From the NCBI GenBank assembly GCA_030651035.1, contig JAUSCK010000183.1:1-41203 (forward strand): 41,203 nucleotides of DNA. The letters run 5' to 3'. The stretch comes from Elusimicrobiota bacterium. Lineage in GTDB: Bacteria; Elusimicrobiota; Elusimicrobia; Elusimicrobiales; UBA9959. The notes under the pieces were generated by a model, which made no database searches, was not told the DNA's origin, and saw only the letters and a program-made list of their open reading frames with translations. Of this stretch, positions 1 through 6,892 are shown in pieces (within the stretch, counting starts at the first letter, position 1; each line of letters starts with the position of its first letter). Made by a program: the position numbers and the translations under genes.

Positions 1-39
1 CGGATGCGGACCCGCATGTCCGGTGGTGGGGGAGGGGTA

Positions 40-60
40 CGGCGGTCTTATTGACCGCCG
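40..60 (-). terminator. Hairpin downstream of the beta-propeller gene
   Basis: An 8-bp perfect stem (CGGCGGTC / GACCGCCG) with a 5-nt loop lies 33 bp past the stop of the minus-strand beta-propeller gene. There is no U-tract after it on the minus strand, so it is only a weak candidate for a terminator or mRNA 3'-end stabiliser. Confidence 0.35.
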
Positions 61-93
61 CCCCTATCCCGATTTTTACTGCGCTTGCCGGAT

Positions 94-1845
94 TTAGTTA
101 ATGTCCGGCAGGGGGGCGTTCATGTCGAAGCCCATTATCCATTTCGGGTCGCTTTTGGAGACGTTGACCAGGATGCCGGTCACGGGGTCCACCATGTAGT
201 CGGGGACGCGGCCCTCCACCTGGGCGCCGCGGTCGAGTTCTCCGGTCTTGGTGTTGACCCCGGCGATGACGGCGTTCTTGGACTTGCCGGTCATGGAGTA
301 GTTGTAGCGGCCTTTGGCGTCGGCCAGAGAGACCTGCTTCATCATATTAGCGAAGCCGGCGTCAGTGCTTTCCCATCTCGAGATAGTCTGGTTCTGGTTA
401 ATGACGCCGCCCTGCTTGCCGGCCTCCACGCCTGAGGCGAAAGCCGCCACGGAAGCGAAAGACTGGGCCATTCTCATCGCGAGGTCCATGGTGACGGTCG
501 GAACGACTTTGGACCAGAGGAGCTTGCCGTCCGCCGCGTTGAAGGCGGCGGTCGCCTGGGTGTTAAGCAGAACGACTTTGCCGTCGGCAACCTGTACCAG
601 TTTCGCCTCGTCGCCGTCGGCCGTCTTGCCTATGGAGGTCATCCATTTGTAAGTAAGCGTGGAAAGGTCGAACGCCCTGGCGCCGTTGGAAACGCCGTGG
701 TAGGCGATATTGTTGTCGATCACGAGAGAGGAGGTCATCGCTTTGCCGTTCTTCTTGTCGACCTCCCCGCTCTTCGCGAGCACTTTGCCGGTCCCTTTAT
801 CCAGGACCGCGAGGCCATACGGGAAGAATTCCCTGCATTCCGGCTTGGCCGCCCAGGTGCAGAATACGCCGCCTATCTTGGCCACCAACTTGTCGCCGCT
901 GGCCTGGAACTCGGGGATGGCGCTGTCGAGGTCCGCGCTGGCCCATTTCTTCTGCCCGGTCTTGAGGTCGTAAGCTTCGATGTGCTCCTTTACCACGATG
1001 TAGACGTCGTCGCCGTCTATGACAGGCCCGGCGCTGGTCTTCAGGTAGCGGTAGCGGCTCAGCATGCCGGCCTTAAGCGCCCGCGCGAACTTCACGGAGC
1101 CCAGCGGCTTGCCGTCCACTACGCTGAAGCTGTGCATGCCGAACCAGTCGATAACCCCGGTGTCTCCCGAGACGACCGGAGGAAAGTCGCACACGGTGCT
1201 GTTGTCTATATCTTCACCGGGGAAATAGGCGAAGTTGATCTTCCCGGTCTTCACGTCGTAGCCTGCGATCGCGGTGCCCCTCCTGGCCACCTTTGAGTAG
1301 CCGGCTTTGCCGGCCCAGAGCACGGGCAGCCGGTAGGTGACGATCACCTGGTCGTGGGCGGGATCGAAGATGGGCTGTATCATGGCCGCGCCCCTGAATT
1401 CAGGGGTTTCCTTGAACTTCTTGCCCTCCATGATGAGGTCCAGCTGTGCGGCCGGGATCGTAGTCCCGCCCTCCCAGACTACCTTACCGTCGGCGGCGTT
1501 CACGAGTTTCAGTATCTCCGGCTTGATCATGCCCGCTTTCGTAACGATGAGGATGTAAGGCGTCCCCTCCAGCACGAACGGGGAGCCGGGCGGATCGTCC
1601 GGGGCGGTGATGTTCTTGGCGAGGTCCTCTATCTTATAGAGCTCATTCCCGGTCCTTGGATCCAGCCCGTAGAGCAGTTCGCTGTCAGTGACAGCAAGCA
1701 CTACGCCGGCGCTATGGAACTGCTTCCACAGTATTTTGCCTGATAATTTTTTCTCCCACAGCTTCGCGCCGGCCTGCGCGTTCCCCACCAGCAGGACCGG
1801 GGCGCAGACAGCCAGCAGCAACAGCGGCCATATTATTTTTTTCAT
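94..1845 (-). CDS. Secreted PQQ-like beta-propeller repeat protein
   Basis: 583 aa. The N-terminus is a signal peptide (KK, then a hydrophobic stretch ending near NAQAGA), so the protein is exported. The mature part is a chain of blades with the PQQ/BamB-type signature, each pairing a glycine-rich turn with a 'G..LW' or 'G...W' strand (for example GKVVWEGG, GQKKWASADL, DGKLLWSKVV, and 'LYGLDPRTGNELYK' near residue 58). No quinoprotein dehydrogenase catalytic residues could be assigned, so it is more likely a structural or binding propeller than an enzyme. The start is supported by an AGGGG ribosome site about 8 nt upstream, and a promoter is visible at 1889-1918. It is monocistronic, separated by a hairpin from the gene upstream. 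The specific role is unknown. Confidence 0.8.
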   Translation of the reverse strand: MKKIIWPLLLLAVCAPVLLVGNAQAGAKLWEKKLSGKILWKQFHSAGVVLAVTDSELLYGLDPRTGNELYKIEDLAKNITAPDDPPGSPFVLEGTPYILIVTKAGMIKPEILKLVNAADGKVVWEGGTTIPAAQLDLIMEGKKFKETPEFRGAAMIQPIFDPAHDQVIVTYRLPVLWAGKAGYSKVARRGTAIAGYDVKTGKINFAYFPGEDIDNSTVCDFPPVVSGDTGVIDWFGMHSFSVVDGKPLGSVKFARALKAGMLSRYRYLKTSAGPVIDGDDVYIVVKEHIEAYDLKTGQKKWASADLDSAIPEFQASGDKLVAKIGGVFCTWAAKPECREFFPYGLAVLDKGTGKVLAKSGEVDKKNGKAMTSSLVIDNNIAYHGVSNGARAFDLSTLTYKWMTSIGKTADGDEAKLVQVADGKVVLLNTQATAAFNAADGKLLWSKVVPTVTMDLAMRMAQSFASVAAFASGVEAGKQGGVINQNQTISRWESTDAGFANMMKQVSLADAKGRYNYSMTGKSKNAVIAGVNTKTGELDRGAQVEGRVPDYMVDPVTGILVNVSKSDPKWIMGFDMNAPLPDIN

Positions 1846-1888
1846 TATATCCCCTAATTTAATTCTGAATAGAAAGTCTGACCGGAGA

Positions 1889-1918
1889 ATTTTATCAAAA
1901 CCTCCGCACTAATATCAA
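1889..1918 (-). promoter_or_regulatory. Sigma-70-type promoter for the beta-propeller gene
   Basis: Reading the minus strand, TTGATA (1913-1918) and TAAAAT (1889-1894) are separated by 18 bp and lie about 45 bp upstream of the start codon at 1845. Match to consensus is good but not tested. Confidence 0.5.
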
Positions 1919-1950
1919 TAGAAGGCATGCATAAGGTCAATTAAATAATA

Positions 1951-1977
1951 ACGGGCGGAGCTTTTAGCTCCACCCGT
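1951..1977 (-). terminator. Hairpin terminator after the ADP-ribosylglycohydrolase-like gene
   Basis: A 12-bp stem (ACGGGTGGAGCT / AGCTCCGCCCGT, one G-U pair) with a 3-nt loop is followed on the minus strand by a T/A-rich tract. It lies 23 bp past the stop at 2001 and would insulate this gene from the beta-propeller gene. Confidence 0.7.
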
Positions 1978-2000
1978 TCCTGTTTGTGCGCTTGCAGCTA

Positions 2001-2486
2001 TTAAGCCGGCGTTCCCGATATTTCCTGCACGGCCTGCTTTATCGCGGCCTTGCCGGCACCGCTCCTGGCCATGAAAACGGCCAGAGCGACGGCCTGCGCG
2101 CCTTTAACGCCTTCCGGGTGATTGTGCGTGTACTCGGCGGACATAGCGGCCTGGGCAAGGACCTCTTCCTCGGTATTAAACGCGTAAGCAACCGGGCTCA
2201 CCCGCATCGCCGAACCATTGCCCAGGCTTTTGTAGGGGCGCGCCCCGGGGAGCAGCATCCATTTCAGGAACCCCGGCCCGTAACCGCGGAACAGATAGCT
2301 GCGGGCATAAGAGCGTATACTTTCTCCGTACCCGCGGCTTTTTAGGATGGTGTCAGCCACGGCCACGGTGAGTACTGTATTGTCGGTGAACATAGACAGC
2401 GGAGTAAAAAGCCTGAAATCTTTCCGCTTCGTGTGTAAATTCTCGTAGACGGAACCGATCATATCGCCTGCTATCGCGCCGAGCAT
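2001..2486 (-). CDS. ADP-ribosylglycohydrolase-family protein, C-terminally truncated
   Basis: 161 aa. The N-terminus carries the family opening MLGAIAGDMIGSVYE, and the first metal-site region reads FTDNTVLTVAVAD (residues 33-45), where the family normally has T-D-D-T. Further family-like segments are NGSAMRVSPVA and the helix around YTHNHPEG. DraG-like hydrolases cleave ADP-ribose from proteins or small molecules using two Mg ions bound by this N-terminal motif and by a C-terminal GGD-x-D-T/S motif. Family members are usually about 250-340 aa. This one stops after residue 161, before the second motif, so it is probably inactive or a remnant. It starts 7 bp after the upstream membrane-protein gene, so the two are likely cotranscribed. 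Confidence 0.75.
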   Translation of the reverse strand: MLGAIAGDMIGSVYENLHTKRKDFRLFTPLSMFTDNTVLTVAVADTILKSRGYGESIRSYARSYLFRGYGPGFLKWMLLPGARPYKSLGNGSAMRVSPVAYAFNTEEEVLAQAAMSAEYTHNHPEGVKGAQAVALAVFMARSGAGKAAIKQAVQEISGTPA

Positions 2487-2493
2487 AGACCTC

Positions 2494-3594
2494 CTACCAC
2501 CAGCTTGTGCGCCAGGGCGCAGGGGCGCCCTGTGCGCTCCAGACGATCCCAGATAAAGGAAGCAGCTCGGTCGTTGAACCGTCTGTCTCCTTTGCCTTAA
2601 CCATCAACCCCTGTTCGCTATCAGCCTTCAGCCGGCGCCAGGCCAGGAAATATTTACCAAAGAAGAACGTGCCGGCCAGTCCGGCGCAGACCCAGCCGTA
2701 CCAGCTCAGATCTCCCCCCATTTTCCTGTTTATAAGATCTTCAATAAGCCTGAATGCCAGAGCGGAGAACCAGGTGGCTGTGAGCAAAGACACAAAAGCT
2801 TTCCGGACCATCCGAGAAGAAAGCCGGCTCAGCTCCGCTATTTCCTCTTCGGTTAAATGTCTTTGCAAATAGCCCGCTTCCCCGCCTAAATCCTCAGTCT
2901 TGTGCTGCCAGGGGACATCTATGCTGCCGGCCGGGGCCGCCGCCACCAGAACAAGCCGGCAGATCTCCCAATCCTCCCGCAGTCTGCCGTTGACCCGGTA
3001 GGCGAACCGCGACAAGGGTAGGACCTCCAGGCGCCGCGGGGAAACCCGCTCATCGGAGAATTCGAGTATTTCCGCCGATTCCGCGTCGGCGGCCGCCTGC
3101 TCCAGCACAGGCCCCAGTTTCCTGGCGTTATTCCAGCGGATGAAGAGCATGCTCCAGCCGCCGAAGATCATGGACAAGAAACCTATTGCCTGCAGTGCGT
3201 CGCTCAAACCGCTGTTGCCGCAGCGCGAAGAAAGGAGAACTCCCAGGGCCAGCACGACAAGAACGGCGGCGAAGAGCCGCCGGCTGAGCCTGCTGAACCC
3301 AACAAATATTTCCTGCAGCGTCCCCAATAAGCCGGGACCGAATAAAGCCGCGGCAAAGGTCAGCCCCGAAGCGTCAGGATGCTGTTCCCTTGCGGCAGAT
3401 GCATTTAAAAGTATAAAAAAAGAGAGGCCCAAACCCGCCATGGAAAACCCTAGCCTGCCTATCCACCTGGCCAGCATTAACCTGCGGCCTGTGACGCCGA
3501 CCCGGCGCCGGAGGTCGGCCGCTTCTTTATCGGAAAGCCGCTTTCTCCCGGAAAGAGGCAGCCCTTCGCACCAAAGATCGGACTTTAAATCCAT
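2494..3594 (-). CDS. Hypothetical multi-spanning membrane protein
   Basis: 366 aa; family not recognised. After a charged N-terminal stretch (about 1-45, rich in Arg/Lys) there are hydrophobic segments near residues 48-68, 80-100, 108-124, 133-150, 266-284 and 300-316, leaving a soluble central domain of roughly 115 residues. This suggests an inner-membrane protein with paired helices at both ends. No strong ribosome site precedes the ATG at 3594. It sits 35 bp downstream of the F-family secretion gene and 7 bp upstream of the truncated hydrolase, so it belongs to a minus-strand transcription unit. No function is inferred. Confidence 0.65.
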   Translation of the reverse strand: MDLKSDLWCEGLPLSGRKRLSDKEAADLRRRVGVTGRRLMLARWIGRLGFSMAGLGLSFFILLNASAAREQHPDASGLTFAAALFGPGLLGTLQEIFVGFSRLSRRLFAAVLVVLALGVLLSSRCGNSGLSDALQAIGFLSMIFGGWSMLFIRWNNARKLGPVLEQAAADAESAEILEFSDERVSPRRLEVLPLSRFAYRVNGRLREDWEICRLVLVAAAPAGSIDVPWQHKTEDLGGEAGYLQRHLTEEEIAELSRLSSRMVRKAFVSLLTATWFSALAFRLIEDLINRKMGGDLSWYGWVCAGLAGTFFFGKYFLAWRRLKADSEQGLMVKAKETDGSTTELLPLSGIVWSAQGAPAPWRTSWW

Positions 3595-3629
3595 AAATTA
3601 CCATAACCACTTGATCCGGCGTCCAGCGT

Positions 3630-4652
3630 CTACCCGGCCTGGGGAGGAAGACATGGGCAGGTCATAAATACGCGAATTACAGCTATTCCAATAATGAGTC
3701 CCGCAAATGTAATACCAAAGGGAAGCCACATCGAGGCAACTCCCTTGAGGTAGCGGTCCACCTGCCGGCCGTATAAGTCTTCCACCGCGGAGAGCGCCGC
3801 GCCCAGGACGGATCTTTCCTCCCCTTTCTCCAGGATCGCTACAGCTATTTCAGGAAATACGCCAGTGTCCTTGAGCGAGGCACTTAGGGGCCGGCCCCGG
3901 CCCAGGGCTTCCCCGGAAGACAGCAGCGCCCCGGCGATAATAATATTTCCCGCCGTGTCAGCCGCCGATCCCAAAGCCTCCGCCGCGGACACGCCGGAGT
4001 CGAGCAGCGTACGCAACGAACGCGCGCATCTCAAAACGGCCGCCTGCCTTAACAATTCGCCGAAGACAGGGAGGCGCAGAAATACAGCGTCCGCCAGCCT
4101 GTGCCCCGCTGAAGTGGCATAGGCCAGCCGGAAGAGGAGCTCCGCTCCCATGACCGCGGTGGTAAACACCGCCGTTTGATATGCGGCCTTGCTGGCGAGA
4201 TGGGTAAGGAAGGCTTTTAGCCCGGCAGTGGTATTAGCGTCCAGGAAAGCTTTCAGCCCGGGGATAAATAATGTAAACGCGAGCATAGCGACTAAAGCTG
4301 CCAGGCCGGCCAGCAGGCCGGTGCGCCGCAGTGTCTGCCCGAGCCTCTCTTGCAGCCCGGCATCCTGCTCCAGCGCGGCAGAGAGCCGGTCCAGGCCCGC
4401 GCCCAGATTCCCGCCCTTCTCCCCGGCGCGCACGATTGAAACATAGAATTTGCCGAATACCCGGGGATTCTTCGTCAACAGCTCGGAGAGGGAAGCGTCC
4501 CACACCGAGTCTTCACCGCTTTTCAGAAAAGCCGGGGCATAAGGCTGCCTCTGCAGCATAGTGAAAGCCTCGGGCCCGGGTATGCCGGCTTTCACCAGGC
4601 CGGAGAGCTGGCGCGTAAAATGAGCCAGGGACTTGGAGGAAATATTATTCAT
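3630..4652 (-). CDS. Type II secretion/type IV pilus F-family inner-membrane protein
   Basis: 340 aa with two T2SSF domains. The first (about residues 8-125) has the pattern FTRQLSGLVKAGIPGPEAF...IVRAGEKGGNL; the second (about 205-325) has AAVLRCARSLRTLLDSGVSAAEAL...ILEKGEERSVLGAAL. Membrane segments are near 110-132, 160-178 and at the C-terminus (about 308-330). The GspF/PilC family forms the inner-membrane platform to which the assembly ATPase couples. The protein is somewhat shorter than typical GspF (about 400 aa), mostly at the N-terminus. No ATPase, secretin or pilin genes are nearby, so its machine must be encoded elsewhere or it is an orphan. An AAGGA ribosome site lies about 8 nt upstream of the ATG. 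Confidence 0.85.
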   Translation of the reverse strand: MNNISSKSLAHFTRQLSGLVKAGIPGPEAFTMLQRQPYAPAFLKSGEDSVWDASLSELLTKNPRVFGKFYVSIVRAGEKGGNLGAGLDRLSAALEQDAGLQERLGQTLRRTGLLAGLAALVAMLAFTLFIPGLKAFLDANTTAGLKAFLTHLASKAAYQTAVFTTAVMGAELLFRLAYATSAGHRLADAVFLRLPVFGELLRQAAVLRCARSLRTLLDSGVSAAEALGSAADTAGNIIIAGALLSSGEALGRGRPLSASLKDTGVFPEIAVAILEKGEERSVLGAALSAVEDLYGRQVDRYLKGVASMWLPFGITFAGLIIGIAVIRVFMTCPCLPPQAG

Positions 4653-4675
4653 GGTCAGTCCTTAGTCCGCATCCC

Positions 4676-4706
4676 GAAAAGTCTCCTACCTTTTACCTCG
4701 TTTTAC
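4676..4706. repeat. Dispersed motif, left copy (AAAAGTCTCCT..ACCTTTTAC)
   Basis: This stretch matches the one at 7610-7639: GAAAAGTCTCCT, then (GGT)ACCTTTTACC, then CCGTT. Both copies lie just upstream of a minus-strand start codon (4652 and 7600) and bracket the accessory block that contains the integron cassette and the macrodomain gene. Confidence 0.6.
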
Positions 4707-4762
4707 ACCGCAATTCACCGAAAAAAAAGAAGCAAAAAGTGAGTTGACACTGTCGATAATGG

Positions 4763-4838
4763 GCCTAGCGGTTGGATCAGCCGCCGCCACCACGGAGAGA
4801 CGACCCCGAATGCAGTCGGCTTAATCCGATCGTTAGGC
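4763..4838 (-). other. attC recombination site of the cassette
   Basis: 76 bp. On the minus strand it opens with GCCTAAC (R'', fits RYYYAAC) and ends with GCTAGGC (R', one base off GTTRRRY). The arms GATCGGATTAAGCCG and CGGCTGATCCAACC pair over their length with one extra base in the 5' arm, as expected for the extrahelical bases of a real attC. The middle is non-palindromic. The gene's TAA (4833-4835) lies inside R''. Confidence 0.75.
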
Positions 4839-5273
4839 GTCAAAAATGTGATGCCCACACTTGTCGCACAATCCAGTCTTTGTTACTTGCCGACATTTCC
4901 CACTGCCTTCACAGTTTGTGCACAGGCCAGGGACGTGCGGCCTAAGGTATTCGCCTGTATGGTTATTCAAGATGTGCCCGCATGCTGGGCATTGCATGCC
5001 CGATTCCTTGAGCCAGCGGCGCGAGAAGAAGTACTCCAGAGAATAGATCGTCGCTAACGTGAGCGTACAGAGGCCGACGATGCGGAGCGCTAGGAACTGA
5101 AACGGTTTCCGCTCCGCTGGCATAAGAAGGAATGGTGAGATGCAAAGGAAGACTGTGGCGAAGATGAGAACCAGGATCATTCCGAAGTTTACCGAAAAGT
5201 AGAAACTCCAGAGGATGTTTTCGCTTCGGTGCTCGGCGGCCGACCATTTTGTCGCGAATTCCTCTTTTGTCAT
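4833..5273 (-). CDS. Cassette-encoded two-helix membrane protein with C-terminal zinc ribbons
   Basis: 146 aa; family not recognised. Two hydrophobic helices (about residues 22-50 and 60-82) are followed by a Cys-rich cytosolic tail: C95-P-A-C98, C118-T-N-C121, C127 and C136-D-K-C139-GHH. These pairs should bind one or two zinc ions. The start codon lies 5 nt inside the cassette from the recombination point, and the stop lies within attC, so the gene fills the cassette. Cassettes normally lack their own promoter, so expression may depend on neighbouring transcription; the minus-strand genes upstream run in the same direction. The function is unknown, as for most cassette proteins. Confidence 0.75.
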   Translation of the reverse strand: MTKEEFATKWSAAEHRSENILWSFYFSVNFGMILVLIFATVFLCISPFLLMPAERKPFQFLALRIVGLCTLTLATIYSLEYFFSRRWLKESGMQCPACGHILNNHTGEYLRPHVPGLCTNCEGSGKCRQVTKTGLCDKCGHHIFDA

Positions 5274-5438
5274 TGTACGCCTAACAGATGAATATATAGT
5301 TCAGTATAACACGACTTGCCCAGCCCAGTGGCTACCATTAGGGATTGATACGTAAATGCTCAGGTAATTTAACCATTTCTTGACCGCAGCGGTCTAATTT
5401 TTCGCTTTGCTGCCATCAGATGAAACAATCCCTCGTAA

Positions 5439-5663
5439 TCATAGACGCGCCGGCCCTGTCCCTTTTGATTTTTCAGTGTTCCCTTTGTTCAGAGCTGTAT
5501 AGATGCGCCTGCTGATCAGCGGATAAGTGAGGCCAAAGAGTAAAACGCAAACCACCACGGTAACCTTGCTGCGAAGCAAAGGAACGTGGTTATACAGCAG
5601 CCAGCCAACCATATTTCCCAAAGATGCCATCACAGCGGCCACAAGCATTTCAATAAGAGTCAT
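5439..5663 (-). CDS. Small hypothetical membrane protein
   Basis: 74 aa with two predicted membrane helices (about residues 4-25 and 32-52) and a polar C-terminus. A good ribosome site (AGAGGGAT) stands 5-6 nt upstream of the ATG, which supports translation. The opening MTLIEMLVAAVM superficially resembles a type IV prepilin N-terminus, but the required Gly and leader peptide are absent, so this is probably coincidence. It lies between the integron cassette and a zinc-ribbon membrane protein in a run of small minus-strand membrane proteins. No function assigned. Confidence 0.5.
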   Translation of the reverse strand: MTLIEMLVAAVMASLGNMVGWLLYNHVPLLRSKVTVVVCVLLFGLTYPLISRRIYTALNKGNTEKSKGTGPARL

Positions 5664-5749
5664 CTTTATCCCTCTATGTGAACCAGGGGTCAGTTAGCGG
5701 CATGCGTTTTCAGAGATTGTTTAAAAGCCGTTATTTTTATACGACATTG

Positions 5750-6364
5750 CTAAATTGATTGCAGCGGATTATTGTCCCGTTCCCCCAGCCGGCTTTGAAG
5801 CGCCCTGGCTTCGTGCATAGACCTGTGCGCGATAAGGATATGCAGTCCCGAACGATGGCGCAACCAAACTGCTCCCTTAGACGGAGAATATGTTTGACCT
5901 GTCAAAACAGATTCAATGTCTGAAGCCAGAATCCGGGTGTCTGTGCGCCGCCAGCTCGTGCGCTTAAAAAGCCCCGTGTGCGGCGCGATCTTAAAATGCC
6001 AATAATCCTTCCCGATCCGGATAGTCTCAGGTTCGAGCCAACGAACAAATCCGAGAGCTCCTGAAAACGCCCACAATAAGAACCAGGCAAATCCGATAAT
6101 GATGCAAACTCCCTCCACTAACCCCACGCCACCTGATTTGACAGCCGCATAGGCAGTCACCCCCGCAGCTGACAGGCCAAAAAGGCCCAGTGGCAGAGTA
6201 AGGGCCCAGAGCTTGACCCCTGAGCGGGAGACAGGGATTAATACTAACCTTGGCTCATTCCCCGGCTTACAGGCCACGCAGCCCGGGGCCTGTTCGAACC
6301 AGATAAACCTGCAGGATGGGCAGCACCTTCGATCCAGTTCTAGTTTGCAGAGCGGGCAATCCAT
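5750..6364 (-). CDS. Zinc-ribbon membrane protein with possible PH-like C-terminal domain
   Basis: 204 aa. The N-terminus is a zinc ribbon (C3-x2-C6, C14-C15-x2-C18), followed by a second Cys pair at C29/C32. Two membrane helices follow (about residues 52-75 and 83-108). The last ~90 residues read as a beta-rich domain (ETIRIGKDYWHFKIAP ... DIESVLTG ... AVWLRHRSGLHILIA), resembling the PH-like domains found in small bacterial membrane proteins. That comparison is inference. It is part of the accessory run of minus-strand membrane proteins. Function unknown. Confidence 0.6.
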   Translation of the reverse strand: MDCPLCKLELDRRCCPSCRFIWFEQAPGCVACKPGNEPRLVLIPVSRSGVKLWALTLPLGLFGLSAAGVTAYAAVKSGGVGLVEGVCIIIGFAWFLLWAFSGALGFVRWLEPETIRIGKDYWHFKIAPHTGLFKRTSWRRTDTRILASDIESVLTGQTYSPSKGAVWLRHRSGLHILIAHRSMHEARALQSRLGERDNNPLQSI

Positions 6365-6396
6365 ACGTTTATAAAGGAAAACCGACTAAGCCTGTT

Positions 6397-6747
6397 TTAA
6401 GCCTTTACCAGTCCTCCTATAAACAGATACGGCAGCATCCAGACCCATAGCGCTAGTAAAACCCAGGCGAAGGAAAACAAGTATCCCGCATGCGCGAGGA
6501 TATGGCATGCGAGACCATTTTCTTTCTTCCGATAAAAATGAAAGCCAAAACCCGCGAAGGCGAGCGGGATAACGGGGCCGAAAGGCGCGATGGCTGAAAA
6601 CGCTGCGGTCAGAGCAGGGAGAATTGCCCTCGGATGAGAATAGCCAACGTTATTCAGGTTTACCCAATTGTATGCGAACACAAATACCGTGGAAGCCGCC
6701 AGCGCGATAGCGCCCGAAACAATTTCGACTAGACCTTCCTTATTCAT
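6397..6747 (-). CDS. Hypothetical membrane protein with three or four helices
   Basis: 116 aa, largely hydrophobic, with helices near residues 8-27, 40-68 and 85-112. A purine-rich AGGAGAGATG sequence directly precedes and overlaps the ATG. It starts 145 bp after the macrodomain gene and ends 32 bp before the zinc-ribbon protein. No family recognised; the role is inferred only as a small inner-membrane protein. Confidence 0.55.
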   Translation of the reverse strand: MNKEGLVEIVSGAIALAASTVFVFAYNWVNLNNVGYSHPRAILPALTAAFSAIAPFGPVIPLAFAGFGFHFYRKKENGLACHILAHAGYLFSFAWVLLALWVWMLPYLFIGGLVKA

Positions 6748-6892
6748 TCATCTCTCCTTTTCTTACCCTCCACTGCCAGGCGGAGCCTTCCTCCTGGAAC
6801 GCACTTCTTAAAGCGCATAGCAACGAGGACTTTAAGCACCGCGTCGACAAGGCGCATACCGCCCGCTGCGCCCCCGGCTTTGCCATCAGGCT

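Larger units (their letters stand above)
4763..5285 (-). mobile_element. Single integron gene cassette (ORF plus attC)
   Basis: In minus-strand orientation the block begins with a core site GTTAGGC (5285-5279). The start codon follows 5 nt later, the single gene runs to 4833, and the block closes with an attC site (4838-4763) that overlaps the stop codon. This is the textbook organisation of an integron cassette, about 516 bp when cut between G and TT of each core site. No integron integrase gene is in the window and no second convincing attC was found. The base composition is visibly less GC-rich than the flanks. It is probably a lone cassette integrated away from an integron, or the remnant of a cluster of attC sites lacking an integrase. 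Confidence 0.75.

Noticed and set aside
5279-5343. Possible second attC upstream of the cassette
   Set aside because: ATTAGGG at 5337 could pair with GCCTAAC at 5279 over a few bases, but the inner arms do not pair, so it is not called.
5619-5663. Prepilin-like N-terminus (TLIEMLV) in the 74-aa protein
   Set aside because: No leader peptide or Gly before the Thr, and a second helix follows at once; treated as a small membrane protein.
6031-6060. tRNA T-arm-like phrase GGTTCGAGCC
   Set aside because: No matching acceptor or anticodon arms, and it lies inside a coding frame. No tRNA or rRNA gene was recognised in the window.
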